From assembly GCF_000090795.2 (NCBI RefSeq), contig NW_003546243.1:243224-301193 (forward strand): a DNA stretch of 57,970 nt, in the 5' to 3' direction. The notes beneath the pieces are model-generated. The model did not search any database, was not told where the DNA came from, and worked only from the letters and a program-made list of their open reading frames with translations. Positions 14,335 to 25,216 of the stretch are shown piece by piece; positions within the stretch are counted from its first letter, which is position 1; each line of letters opens with the position of its first letter. A program made the position numbers and the translations under genes. The DNA is from Amphimedon queenslandica. Taxonomy: Eukaryota; Porifera; Demospongiae; Haplosclerida; Niphatidae.

Positions 14335-15782
14335 AAATAGAGAAAGAAAAGAGAGAGAGAAAGAAAAGAAAGAGAGAAAGAAAAGAGAGAGAGAAAGAAA
14401 GAAAAGAGAGAGAGAAAGAAAGAAAAGAGAGAGAGAAAGAAAAGAGAGAGAGAGAGTTGTAATAATAAACAAAAAAAAGAGTCATACGGTGCTCCACGTG
14501 TTGTCTCGTGTGCAATGTTATAAAGTCCACATATGATCTTCCTGTCTTCAATCTGCCCTAACATTATCATCATTGAGGCATATATGGTCACCAGATCAAG
14601 GAGGCCCTTTGTCAGATCAAAATTGAGGGCCTAGGACAAAATTTAAAAGCATTACCAGTGAAATTTTTTTAAAAACAAGTGGACTCACAATGTCGAAATT
14701 GAATTGTACGGTTGCTAGAGATGTTATTACTTCAATGCTAGCATCATGAAACTCCATGACATCAACAAACGTGCTGTAATGATTAGGAAGGAGAGTCATG
14801 ATGTCCTTCTGGAAACTACTAATGACTGTCAGGTGAGTTTTATCCTAAGAAAAAGTAGAGAGGAGAAGTACACACGTACATGCAGTATATGTACATAAAT
14901 GAGAATGATAACACATCCAGCAGTGCACATTACACCATTGTGTGCTAAATAAACAGTGAAAATATCTCTGACTATAACTAGCTGCACATGCACACTGTTA
15001 TACTGTACTGTTAGAACAGAGGCAAATTTGGTATTCTCAACATAAGATTATGACATGAAACACACAAGGAAGGAGGCAATTAATTATTGAACTGATCGAT
15101 TATACACACACAGCATAGCAAAGCATGACTACAAGCAAGAGTAGTAGATTCTTTTATACAAGTAAATGTGGATATGCTAAATCTGAATATGCTAAATCTG
15201 AATATGCTAAATGTGGATATGCATAAATTACATAACGTCTACATGAACATTATTAAAACGTGTCACAACCAGTTTCTCCCCCTCCTCCTCCTCCTCCTTG
15301 TTACCTTTGAGTCGAAATTAGGAAACTTCTTTGCAATGTGTTTAAGAGCAGACTCTAGTGCCTTCTCGCTTAGGAATGATGGTCTCTGAGAGGAGTCTGA
15401 GCATATCTGGAGAAAGACAAACAGTGCAGTTAATGTAACTAAATATTTATGATAGCCAGTTAAAATAACAATAACAAGACAAAACATATGGAACTAACGA
15501 ATATATTGAGTTATATAAAATTTTTTATAAAATTAAGCAAACCATTATTTATGATGGTGTGCTCGTGGTACTGAATTTAATGTTACATTGTACTTTAGTC
15601 ACTTTTAAAATTTCATCTACTACATGCTTCTCCTGTGCTAGAACTTGGCTTTTCTTCGTTCTCACCTTCTTTATAGAGTAAATACGGGTTAAAAGGCCAT
15701 GTCCCCTCTCTGTCAGTATGGTCAGCTTCTCGGCGAATCTCCGCTCGGATATCGACTGACTGGAATGTAGAGACTTACTCAT
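6762..15782 (-). CDS. NCKAP1: NCK-associated protein 1 (NAP1/HEM family), WAVE regulatory complex subunit
   Basis: NCKAP1 pairs with CYFIP to form the Rac-sensing half of the WAVE complex, which drives Arp2/3 actin branching. The coding sequence starts at the ATG at 15782 ([20 protein letters not shown], then [15 protein letters not shown]) and ends at a stop at 6764-6762 after [15 protein letters not shown]. Numerous small exons align along the whole family: [16 protein letters not shown] (~14770), [20 protein letters not shown] then [10 protein letters not shown] (~13013-12926), [12 protein letters not shown] (~12400), [14 protein letters not shown] (~12110), [20 protein letters not shown] (~10215-10150), EYSDVQ joined to [20 protein letters not shown] (9566, 8340), [20 protein letters not shown] (~7960), [20 protein letters not shown] (~7335-7275) and [20 protein letters not shown] (~6955-6895). 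The order and spread imply a full-length protein of about 1,100 residues. Introns carry (CT)n tracts before acceptors, a dispersed repeat (12600) and a satellite (8380-9460). Confidence 0.95.
8375..9462 (-). repeat. 178-bp tandem satellite, six units, in an NCKAP1 intron
   Basis: The string CATGGGCTATAG recurs at 8521, 8699, 8878, 9056, 9233 and 9412, spacings 177-179 bp. Units are of two sub-types around the core: one reads AATATTTG...AATAGCTCAAAATTTCTAC, the other AATTGAAGTTGGAATCAGCTC. Their order along the plus strand is A-B-A-B-B-A. The shared core and the downstream ATCAGAAAATGTAATAAAAAT relate it to the dispersed repeat family elsewhere in the window. It fills most of the intron between exons at about 9566 and 8352. 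Strand follows the convention that the sense core reads TTTGAGCTGATTCC. Confidence 0.92.
9736..9843. repeat. (CT)n/(GA)n microsatellite directly after an NCKAP1 splice donor
   Basis: On the minus strand the exon end is followed by gtgaggagaagagagagagg and then a long purine tract. This purine-after-donor arrangement recurs in HELZ (42721, 44521, 45433, 46968). Confidence 0.7.
11518..11643. repeat. (GA)n microsatellite; reads (CT)n before an NCKAP1 acceptor
   Basis: Long GAGA/GGGA run on the plus strand. In the transcribed (minus) sense it is a polypyrimidine tract leading into TTTCTCTATAG and then the exon. Confidence 0.8.
12595..12810 (-). repeat. Dispersed intronic repeat copy (NCKAP1 intron)
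   Basis: This contains CGGAATCAGTTCAAAGTTGATACG, then an ACATAAGTACATGTATATGTATCAGAAAAAATTATAAAAATGG-type tail, flanked by TTTAGAAAATTCATAAAAAA on one side and GGTCTTTGGTCTAATTTTCGAGCAAC on the other. It lies wholly in the intron between exons at about 12926 and 12441. Confidence 0.8.
14302..14456. repeat. (GA)n/(GAAA)n purine microsatellite before an NCKAP1 acceptor
   Basis: GAGAGA and GAAAGAAAAGAGAGA repeats on the plus strand form, on the minus strand, a 150-nt polypyrimidine tract ending CTCTCTCAG directly at the exon (TGATGCCAGC). The open frames through it on both strands are low-complexity artefacts. Confidence 0.85.
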
Positions 15783-16172
15783 GGCGTCGGGGAGTGTCTG
15801 TAGTAACTGGAAGTACAAGAAAAAGAAGAGAAGAGAGACCAAGAACACTCAAGGCCCTCGTAGCTGCTTCCCTTGCCTTGATGACGTCACTAAGCCTTAC
15901 CCTTCAGTGACCGCCCATTTAACAGTGATTAACTATCTACACCCACGCATTTTTTACAGTGATGATTCTATGATTCTATTAAAAGATAGTGCATCTAACT
16001 ACACATGTACTCAACAATTCAAGAAACAAGTTTTATTTATAATTCACAGCTTATTCGATGTATTATCTTTTGTGAAACACCTATAACAAAGAAATATAAT
16101 ATAATAAAATGTAACTTGAATTATGTCTTGGCAAGCATTAACAATAATAATACTTGAGCCATGCATTACATA
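15783..16172. other. Short intergenic/promoter region upstream of NCKAP1
   Basis: 390 bp between the NCKAP1 start and the stop of the VWA-Ig gene. It must hold the NCKAP1 promoter and the 3' UTR of the upstream gene. ATATAATATAATAAAATG at about 16093 and TAATAATAATA at about 16144 are AT-rich, but no defined motif can be claimed. Confidence 0.4.
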
Positions 16173-18126
16173 TTATAGTCTTATCATAAATGCAAAAATC
16201 AAACCTTCAAGTAGAAAAGAACGCCTTGCAGGAATTGTTCCATTTGGTAGACGATTATTCCCAACACATTCATAGTATCCATCATCAGTTGGTGCGATAT
16301 TACTGATGGTGATAACACTCTCAACTGTACTGCTATCAACAGGAGTGGTTGTCACATCAATATTGCTTTGAGTGATTATTCCTCCATTCCTGAACCAAGT
16401 AACAACTGGCAGAGGTTTACCAGTAGCTCTACATGTCATCATGACTGTTTCGCCATAAAACTGAACAATTTTGTCCTTAGATAGCTCTTCCATCATAATT
16501 GGCTCTGAAAATATTTTTTTTTAATCATTTTTGAAAGATGAAAACTATTTACCTAAAGTAGCATCTCCTGGACTTGCATGCACATGAATGGAATTTGATT
16601 CATCTATTCCTTCAACAGCAACATATATTGTGTCAGCACTCTGATTACTGAGATTAACAGGCATTAGGTAACCATTTGCAAAGTCATTAGCCATCATAGT
16701 AAAATCATAAAAACCTTTATTTGGCGCTGAGATAACTGATGATGCATATAATACAGCAGATCCATTGGTAACATTTAGAAATATTGTTATTCCAAGGTTG
16801 CTAACAAATGGAAAATTTAAGTATTTTGTTTCAGCACGATCAACTTGATCAGAAATGATATAATTCGGTTGTACCGTTGGTGAGGCTAAAATATAATAAA
16901 TAGAAATGACATGAGGCAATAAATGCAATTGTCTCTTACCTATGCATGCTTGTTTGCTGATGCTAATTGTAACTGATTCAAGAAGTTTCTCATCAAATGT
17001 GGCAAGGTAGACATAAGATGGCTTTGTTGCTATAGCTTGCAGCTCAGCTTCAAGTGCATTAGCTATCCCAACAGAATATGCAATGATACCAGCAGCATGT
17101 ATTGCAGCAGCTGAAGTCAATGTAGATGAACGACTGGTAGATGCACCATCAGTTAAAACCACTACAATGCGAGGTACTCCTTGACTAGCTGGGCGGGCAC
17201 CCTTGGATTCAGTAAACAGGACTGTTCTTGCAGTATCAAGTGCAGTATGAGTATATGTAGCACCTGCTGTGTAGGTAAGATTCGAGATAGCCTGCAGTAC
17301 TTGGGACTTTGTCTTGTAAGTGCTCAGATAGAATTGGATAATAGTATTTGTTGCATATGTTATTACACCCACGCGTATGTGATCAGGATCGACTTCAAAG
17401 CTATTTGTAATGTTAAAAGTAAATGCTTTGACTACCTGGAAGTTATTATAGCCCACACTACCAGATGAATCCAAGATAAAAACCAAATCCAAATGACTGA
17501 CGTGGCAATCTAAAACAAAACCATGTAATTACGAACATTAACAAATACATGGGCTTACTTTCCAGATACATTTTTTCTAATTCGGTGACTCCGTCTACAA
17601 AATCAGATGCAGTCCCATTAGAGCTAGTGTAGTGCCTGGACCAGTATACTCCCTGGTCACTCACTTTAGAGCCAAGCGGTATATTTATGGTAGAGTTGGC
17701 TAAGATAAGCATATAGAGCCTTGAAGCTATTGCAGAGTACAGTGGCTTCCTCAGGTCATCCCATGTAGTATTCAACCAGTTTATACCAAGAATTCCGGAT
17801 ATTTTTGGCATTGCTTCTTTGAGCTGTATGATATTATGAGCATTCATCTTAGTCTCGTTATACTTGGTTTCATTCAATCCCCATATTCCTCCATTAAAGC
17901 TGGAATACGTGCTTGGATCATTACCATCTTGCGTCTCAGCATATGCAATCCGACGAAGCATCTGATCATCATATTCAAAGATACCAGAATGGTCAAGGAC
18001 AGCAATGCAGTCTTGGACAACGATAGTTCCATTAGTTTCCAGTTCTCTAGTAGTATCTACTGAACACTCCACAAAAGGTGGTAAGAAAAGGCAGACAAGG
18101 ACCAATAAATTTCTACCAAAAGCCAT
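16173..18126 (-). CDS. Secreted VWA + Ig-domain protein with a conserved Cys-poor N-terminal domain
   Basis: Start at 18126 gives a signal peptide (MAFGRNLLVLVCLFLPPFVE). The N-terminal domain of about 170 residues contains RRIAYAETQDGNDPSTY and FNGGIWGLNE, a motif set I associate with the N-termini of various invertebrate extracellular proteins. I cannot name it. A VWA domain follows with an intact MIDAS: DSSGS (in LDLVFILDSSGSVG), the Thr in GATYTHTALD, and LTDGAS. A beta-rich, heavily sequon-bearing region comes next (FLNVTNGSAV, VNLSNQSADT), then a C-terminal Ig domain with VMMTCRATGKPLPVVTWF and DDGYYECVG. Exon borders seen: 17510, 16887/16940, 16553/16503. The reading frame ends at TAA 16173 just after the Ig fold, with no membrane anchor. 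A cryptic donor (GAAGgtttga, ~16205) leaves open a further exon. Adhesion or matrix binding is the likely role. Confidence 0.8.
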
Positions 18127-18388
18127 AGTGGCTAAGATAAGCTGGCGTCGATAATGACACAAGTGTGAAAAGTTGGAATATTTCATTACAAGGAGAAGGT
18201 GTTAATAAGTGCAAGCTATTGCCAGCTCGTGTGTGTCTAGTATTATTAATACTGAAATTTTGAAAAACAGTTCTTTTATGGTATTAATTAACAAGGTACA
18301 AATAGGTGCCAAAACTAATGCGGTATACATAAATGACCGAATGTTGCTAAAATACAGTTATAAATGAATGACTATCATGAAAAGTTTA
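18127..18388. other. Short intergenic spacer
   Basis: About 260 bp between two same-strand genes. No motif I can support beyond AT-rich flanks. Confidence 0.35.
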
Positions 18389-21300
18389 CTAATCAACAAA
18401 CTGTCTCTTGTAATTTTTATGTTTCCTGCAGACACAGGCGATACCAAAGATAGAAACAGCAAGGAGCAATAATGCAAAGAACACTATTATGATTGAATAG
18501 TAATATAAGTTGTAATCAGGAGATATTATGACGACAGCAGTAACAACTAATAGTAAATAATANNNNNNNNNNNNNNNNNNNNNNNNNNNNNNNNNNNNNN
18601 NNNNNNNNNNNNNNNNNNNNNNNNNNNNNNNNNNNNNNNNNNNNNNNNNNNNNNNNNNNNNNNNNNNNNNNNNNNNNNNNNNNNNNNNNNNNNNNNNNNN
18701 NNNNNNNNNNNNNNNNNNNNNNNNNNNNNNNNNNNNNNNNNNNNNNNNNNNNNNNNNNNNNNNNNNNNNNNNNNNNNNNNNNNNNNNNNNNNNNNNNNNN
18801 NNNNNNNNNNNNNNNNNNNNNNNNNNNNNNNNNNNNNNNNNNNNNNNNNNNNNNNNNNNNNNNNNNNNNNNNNNNNNNNNNNNNNNNNNNNNNNNNNNNN
18901 NNNNNNNNNNNNNNNNNNNNNNNNNNNNNNNNNNNNNNNNNNNNNNNNNNNNNNNNNNNNNNNNNNNNNNNNNNNNNNNNNNNNNNNNNNNNNNNNNNNN
19001 NNNNNNNNNNNNNNNNNNNNNNNNNNNNNNNNNNNNNNNNNNNNNNNNNNNNNNNNNNNNNNNNNNNNNNNNNNNNNNNNNNNNNNNNNNNNNNNNNNNN
19101 NNNNNNNNNNNNNNNNNNNNNNNNNNNNNNNNNNNNNNNNNNNNNNNNNNNNNNNNNNNNNNNNNNNNNNNNNNNNNNNNNNNNNNNNNNNNNNNNNNNN
19201 NNNNNNNNCATAGTACTCTCTATTAATTGTGATATTCCTTCTGTCATATGGGAGAGGCTCTGCTGCCCATGACATTTGAAACAAAATCAGAGCATCATTA
19301 CTGCTGAATGATATATCTTTGATTGTGATGTATGCTGGAGGAGGAGGAGGAAAGGGTCTAGCATCAAATGAGGCTGTGAAGTTTCTTTTAATGTATCGAA
19401 ATGTTTCCGGAGCATCTCTATAATATTCTGTCTCAAGCTATTTATAATGATATATTAAATTAAGTAACAATGATAGCTGACTTCGAAGAAAAGAAATCCT
19501 TCATTGAAGCTATGAACATCATTGAATTCAATGGAATAATTTAAAGAGTCCTGCAATAGAGAAAGAAAGTGCAGGAACTTTAAATAATGCTAATTCATAA
19601 TATTACATTATTGTGAATGAAAAGAACAGATTTCCTATCATTTGAAGGTCTTGTAAGATACAAATTGAATCCAAAAATTCCCTAAATAAAACACCCAATT
19701 TTCATTGTTCAGGCACACATATATCACTATACTGTAGTAAGGAAAGGTTGTGTAGGAAGTGACCAGCTAAACATAAAAGAATAGGTTTGATAATGATCAG
19801 AATCTAATGTCACTCTCTGGGAACCAACAAAAAGCAAATCAACAAGATAGTCTTTTGGGACCATATTAGTGCCCTTAGCTGGAGCAGCAGTAAGAAATAA
19901 AACATAGTCATATATTTTATCTTACTGGATATTTCAATGGGGAAAGAATCGGGAAGGCCGTATTCAGGCTTGTAGGGAAGAGATAAGATCTTTAAAAATA
20001 CACAAAAATATTGTTATTTATTTTAGACGGAGTACAAGTACATGCCTTGAGATCATAGGTACAATTATTCAGTGGTGGGCTGTCTCCACCTTCCCAAGTA
20101 GCTGATAAAACTGATGACTAAAGCAATAACAAAGATACACGTTAATATTCCAGCTTGACTTACATCGTTGATATGGATTTGTCTAAAGCAACAACAATAC
20201 AGAAAGAGAGGTTCAATCACAATAAGGTAACCAGTTGCATATCTAGCATCTATAAAGAGAGGATCTTTACCCTTTTGTAAGAGGACACACTTACTGTGAG
20301 GTTGCTGCCATGATATAGTAACAATAGTTTGTTCCCAGTGATGCATTCTTTTATCCTCTTCTACTGTCCATTGAATGAGATGTAGTGATGGATGGTCAGG
20401 TAATTCAGGATAATCATCTTTTAAAGAGAGACAATGATATTCAGTTTTACTAATAGCTCCTACTTCCATAGACTGTGAGTGAAGTTGAATTGGAGAAATT
20501 TCCTCGTCCAAATTCATTGACAAGAGCAAAGCTAATTTTGACTTCCTCACACATGAAATGGGGATCCATGACAAACACACCATCATTGCTTGACTAAAAG
20601 AAAGAGGAGAGAAAATGGAAAATGTGTCATTTCAGCACCACAGCCCCAAGCAACCACAAAATTAATACAAGAACCTCATTATACAAGCTGCATAATGTTG
20701 GGTTTCACACAAAGCCATAAAACACAAACATGTAAACCATTAACATACTAGCCAGTAGTAAGCTGTAGGGGCCTCAATAGAAACTGGTTTAACCTGAAGG
20801 ATAAAAGAGACCAGAGTGTCAGCAAAGTATGATTGAAAAGAAGAGGCATTGTATAGGAACCGGTAAGCTCCAGGTGCATGAAGATATGGCGAGCTGAAGG
20901 GTAATAGTGAGAAATTATGATCAGATATAATTGGAATCATGTCTAAAATAATCCTTATGAATTTAATGAAGCATTAACTGGTAATTACCTTCAGTGGTGT
21001 TCATCTCTTCATATAACTGGCATCCTTTCTCACAAACATCACTCAACTACAGTGTAAAAAGATCAGCTTTGCTTTTATGCAATACAAGGTAACATACGCA
21101 AGATATTGTACAGAGAGAATCGGGAAGGTATAACTTGTGACTTTTACAACTTTCATACTAGAAATTGAATTAGAATCAAGAAGAATTTAAGTCTCATGCT
21201 TACACAATCACTGGAACAGGCATCGACCGTATCACTAATGAGTTCGCATCCTTCTTGACACAAATAAACCTTCACAAAAATATTACTGTTCAGAAATAAG

Positions 21301-21703
21301 GGTGTGTTGTACCTGATTGTAAAAAGAACAATTTGCTCTCAGCTCAGCTGAACTAAACATAGACATGTCATACTCGTTAGCAAGACTGTACTACAGTGGG
21401 AAAGAAAGATATCACACAGTAATAAACGAATCATGGAAGGAAGGGATGGACTACCTCGTTCACACAAAGAGAGTAACATTGAGCTCCGAGAGTCACTGAA
21501 GAAAGAGAGTTCTTTGAACTTGTAAAGTTGCTGCTTGTTGTTTCTCCAGCTGTAGCTTTACAAGGTCTATTACCTGTGCCGTAATTGCCACTGCCGCTAA
21601 AAAAATCACCATCATCTTCTTCCTGATCGTCCATATGCACCGAAGCCAGAATAATAGTGAAAAGAAAACACATGTAAAGACCAGCAAAGACAGTTAGAGC
21701 CAT
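18389..21703 (-). CDS. Type I membrane protein: Cys-rich N-terminus, FN3-like region, short tail (interrupted by gap)
   Basis: The start at 21703 encodes a signal peptide (MALTVFAGLYMCFLFTIILA) and an acidic stretch (DDQEEDDGDFFSGSG). Five short exons carry a repeated cysteine pattern: QCYSLCVNE, ANCSFYNQ, VYLCQEGCELISD...CSSDC, YESC...CTISC, and LSDVCEKGCQLYEE. This CxxGC spacing recalls the N-termini of ROS1/sevenless receptors and TMEM59, but no kinase follows. Further exons look like fibronectin III strands (SLHLIQWTVEED, TIVTISWQQPHSKC; ITIKDISF... FQMSWAAEPLPYD at ~19340-19225). After the gap the last exon reads YNLYYYSIIIVFFALLLLAV, SIFGIACVCRKHKNYKRQFVD, then stop at 18391-18389: one membrane span and about 13 cytoplasmic residues. 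Part of the ectodomain is missing in 18563-19208. A cell-surface receptor or adhesion role is inference. Confidence 0.7.
18563..19208. other. Assembly gap (646 N)
   Basis: Run of N inside the preceding membrane-protein gene. It hides the exon(s) between an FN3-like segment and the transmembrane exon. Open frames reported across it are meaningless. Confidence 1.
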
Positions 21704-22836
21704 TACGGAGTCCCGAGTCCAGTAAGTATCTAATCACAGCAATCACAACACGTGCTGATTAGATTGGAACGTGGGTGGTAATAAAAGCTTAATTTATAAA
21801 CTACACAATATAGATCTAGATGTACACTGCTTGCATGTATATACTGAAGCCAGATGGATTGAAATGTACATGTACATACGTCATACATGCAGCATCTCAA
21901 TTGAGAATGGAGTGTTTGTAATGCACATCAGTGGTTAAAAACAAAATAATGTTAAAACAGTCTATTCTTTACTCAGCCACCTACAGGAATGATAAGGAAT
22001 GCTCAGTGATACAATACTAACACACTTCTCAATGTAGAAGAGTCACTATGCTGGCCAAAATGTAGACATCCTCCTATTGTCATTATTAACGTAACTGTCC
22101 TAATGATTAAATGCAATTCATATCAATACATAGCTACTACTGGAGCATTTGTAATCATTCTTCTTGTAGTGCTCTTAGCATCACTAGCAGTAGTAACCAC
22201 TAGTGATCCCAGGCAGCGCCATATAATGATAGTCAATAGTATGTATTAAAACTAACTGTATGGGCTTCAATTTTTAACAGGAACTTAATATTGAAGTCTT
22301 AACAAAGAAAGGTTAATACATAACAATATTGATACTATACTGTAAGATCTTGAGTCTTTCAAACAGGGACTTGGTGTTGATGTGTAGATGATGAGTTGGT
22401 ATAACTTAATATTATGTATATGGGTAGGTATGGGCCACCTCATGAGTGTACTCATTATATAAGGGGAACATAAGTGGGGTCACCTATACAAGGAACATGT
22501 ATGAATTGGGTCACCTATATGAGGAATTTTTCTGGACACGGGATCTATGTCCAGCCCCACCCACACACCTGAAGGGATCAGCTCCGCTAAAGTTGTTGCT
22601 TGTTGTCTCTAACTGGCAAAAGTACAAGGTCTACCACTTGTGCAGTGCCACTAAAAATCATTCGTATTCATACATGCACCAAAGCCAGAATAGAAAACAC
22701 ATGTAAAGACCAGCAAAGACACAGCAATCCCAGCCTGTGACTAATTACATGTGGCTAATGGTTAGGAGATTTAAGTGTAATAAAAACTTAATACATTTCA
22801 CACTGGGAGGTAGATGATGATATAAGGCTCTAAATT
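21704..22836. other. Intergenic region, contains a decayed exon copy
   Basis: AT-rich promoter side of the Cys-rich membrane protein gene. Apart from the exon-1-like relic at about 22575-22735, I see no gene. A small imperfect direct repeat (GTCACCTATA, about 22480 and 22510) lies near 22450-22525. Confidence 0.45.
22575..22735 (-). pseudogene. Degenerate copy of exon 1 of the Cys-rich membrane protein gene
   Basis: On the plus strand, AAGTTGTTGCTTGTTGTCTC, ACAAGGTCTACCACTTGTGC, TGCACCAAAGCCAGAATAG and ACACATGTAAAGACCAGCAA match, in order, 21526-21703 (AAGTTGCTGCTTGTTGTTTC, ACAAGGTCTATTACCTGTGC, TGCACCGAAGCCAGAATAA, ACACATGTAAAGACCAGCAA). Internal deletions remove the acidic stretch and destroy the frame. 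It keeps the same orientation, about 1 kb upstream of the true exon, which suggests remnants of a tandem duplication. Confidence 0.8.
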
Positions 22837-23984
22837 CTAAGTTTTATGCGGCAATAAAAGAGTTAAAACATAGTCTATGATGAATCCAGTTATCCCCCAT
22901 ATTCTTCTAGGCCCACCCAGATATACAGGAAACTGGACAGGAATGTCCTTAAACTTAGTATATTTTCTTGAGGAAGGACCAGCCAGATGAGAGAGAGGGA
23001 GAGCAAAAACAAAATCAACCTATAGAACATTGCAAAATAATAATAATAATGTTACAAAACAAAAGTGGAATTTATTCAAATAAATTACTTCTGATTTCTG
23101 AACGTCTAGTCTTTCAATGGATAGATCTGGGATGGTCGCAATGACAGGAGTGATCATTATTGCACCTCCTCTCTATTGAAGAGAAATAACAATCAATGAT
23201 AATTGAGCACTTGTGAAATTGATGTGAAAAATGGCAAAAAATATACAGTTAAAAAGGCAAAGACTCTTACTCCGGGAATAGGTGGTAGGTCACCCCAAAT
23301 ATCCCATCTATGTCTCTCCACTCCTAGTTCCTCCTCTGTCTCTCTCAGTGCAGTCTCTATTAGTGAATGATCAGATTCGTCATACACTCCACCTGGAAAA
23401 CTATAAAAAAATTTTGGCTTCAGGCAGGTTTTGGAGCAACTTTAAAAATTCATAAAAAATCCAATTTTGACCGGAACCAGCTGAAACCTTCTATGCAACA
23501 TAAGTACATGTATATGTATAAGAAAAAATTATAAAAATTTTGAATTCACTCATAATCATGGCTTTTGATGAAACTGGTCATTGGCCAAATTTGTGGTTAA
23601 TTGCTATTCCACAATAAATGTCTTTAATATCCCTATTATACTAGCATAGTGTCATCTTTAACTATCCCATACGGTATTAAGTCTAATAAGAGCCTACCTA
23701 ACTTGCCCTCTGTGACTTCTGAGGCTTCTTGATCTAACAGTAAATAATAACTCAGGGTTATCCTCTTTAAGTATAAAAGGGACCAGGACGGCTCCTTCTT
23801 TCATAGTAGAAGAAGGTTTTCTCCTCACTGAGCGCCTCTTTAGCTCTGACAAGACTCTAGATTTGTTTGAACCTGTTAGGAGACGAGCCCATTCCGACAT
23901 GTTTTGTGGGTGTGGTCCAAATAAACTCCACCCAGTCATAGATATTATATTGGAGTATAACAGTATAATTAGCACTATAGCCAC
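22837..23984 (-). CDS. Nudix hydrolase, NUDT7/NUDT8 (CoA diphosphatase-like) family
   Basis: Family members hydrolyse CoA and acyl-CoA in peroxisomes or mitochondria. Exon 1 (from ATG 23984, or the internal MTGWSLFGPHPQ) holds the family lead-in with KEGAVLVPFILKED, ELLFTVRS and SHRGQVR. After a 290-bp intron the Nudix box reads FPGGVYDESDHSLIETALRE followed by TEEELGV. Its D-for-E spacing matches the CoA-type box (GG..D.....TALRE..EE.G). Later exons give LPPIPG, MTPVIATIPDL, LPLSHLAGPS and IWGITGFIIDYVLTLL, with a stop at 22839-22837. Length of about 220 residues suits NUDT8. The N-terminal MAIVLIILLYSNI is hydrophobic and could be a targeting or anchor sequence, or upstream of the real start. 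It is divergently arranged with SSUH2 copy 1 (551 bp apart). Confidence 0.88.
23408..23600 (-). repeat. Dispersed intronic repeat copy (NUDT intron 1)
   Basis: TTTTGGAGCAACTTTAAAAA, then CGGAACCAGCTGAAACCTTC and ACATAAGTACATGTATATG. It fills most of the 294-bp intron (about 23401-23694) between the two Nudix exons. Confidence 0.85.
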
Positions 23985-24535
23985 TCCTCTAACTATAGTC
24001 TAAGGCCTCGCCCATTCTCTACTGCAACTGAGGTCAAAACTCAAAAGGAAGGGGAACAAGTTTGTATTCTGTAAAAGGCAGCTCCTGATTAAAGGTATGA
24101 TAAGATTTACTGGGTAGCTACAGTTTCCATGCGCATAGTCTACATCAAATGCAATTCCTGTAGTACAGATTGAGTGCTTGCATGATAGTCACACAAACAT
24201 AATGGGTGGTTGATTCTCCAACCATTTTTTGTTGTCGTCTGTTGGGGAATGATTATTGCAAAGTGAAAGCAATAATCTGCTGATTGTCATTTGTTAAAAA
24301 CAAAATCATAGCAATGAAATTGTAAACAACATATATATAGCAGGATTGGATTTTTAACTATAAGAGAGGAGCATATGGTAACAGATAGAAAGTTATTGTT
24401 AATGTGGTAATGGGCTCTAGCTGACAGGTGTCCTGTACAATACTCTATGAATATAATTAGATACACTACATTCTCTCTCTCTCTCTCTCCTCAACCCCCC
24501 CTCTCTCTCTCTCTCTCTCTCTTTCTCTAGTTGTA
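23985..24535. promoter_or_regulatory. Divergent intergenic region NUDT / SSUH2, with a probable 5' UTR intron
   Basis: This separates head-to-head genes. A (CT)n tract at 24472-24528 ends CTCTAG directly before the SSUH2 initiator (TTGTAATGG). That has the form of an intron acceptor, so the SSUH2 transcript probably has a 5' UTR intron and begins further upstream. TATATATAGCAGG at about 24332 is a TATA-like string, unproven. Confidence 0.45.
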
Positions 24536-25144
24536 ATGGCTGACACACAACCGTTGCTTAAAGATCCCAGTACTAGTGGCTATGGGGGAATATCAGGTAC
24601 ATTATTACGATTTTATATAAGTGACACACACACACACTTGAAGCATTGGATAACATCTCAAGAGTTCAATCATACATTAGTTTATACAGCATGGAATGCA
24701 CCTTGTCATGATAAAGATAAAGATAAAAGCAAGTGTTGTAAAGGATGTGGTTTAACACATGATATCCTGGACAACTAATTACAAAAATCAGCCCAATTAA
24801 TATATATGACGTTATCATTATCATTGCTTGATTGTTTCACTATTCAGACTAAAGTATGGCATGTAGCTAAGAATAGTTGACAAATGACATCACATTGAGT
24901 TATTTTTACACCTCAGTCACATGTTAAATGATTCAAACACATTCTACTACCCGTACCCATACAGGTGCTCCAAGCAGCACACAGCCTTACCCTCCTCAAG
25001 GGGGAGCTCCCCCTCCATCTGGGGGACCCGAACAACAGTCAACCGTACCACCTGCTAATGTTGTTGATGCTGTTTCTGGATATGAAGGAGTTACTTTTCA
25101 AGGAGGTAAGAAAGTGGGCAATGCAACGAGTTCATTTATTTATT

Positions 25145-25216
<72 letters not shown>

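Noticed and set aside
14201..14591. Long open frames of Ser/Leu/Phe or Arg/Glu/Lys runs
   Set aside because: They are translations of a (GA)n/(GAAA)n microsatellite in an NCKAP1 intron; the real exons flank it.
18516..19284. Long open frames full of X
   Set aside because: They cross the assembly gap; only the flanking bases carry information.
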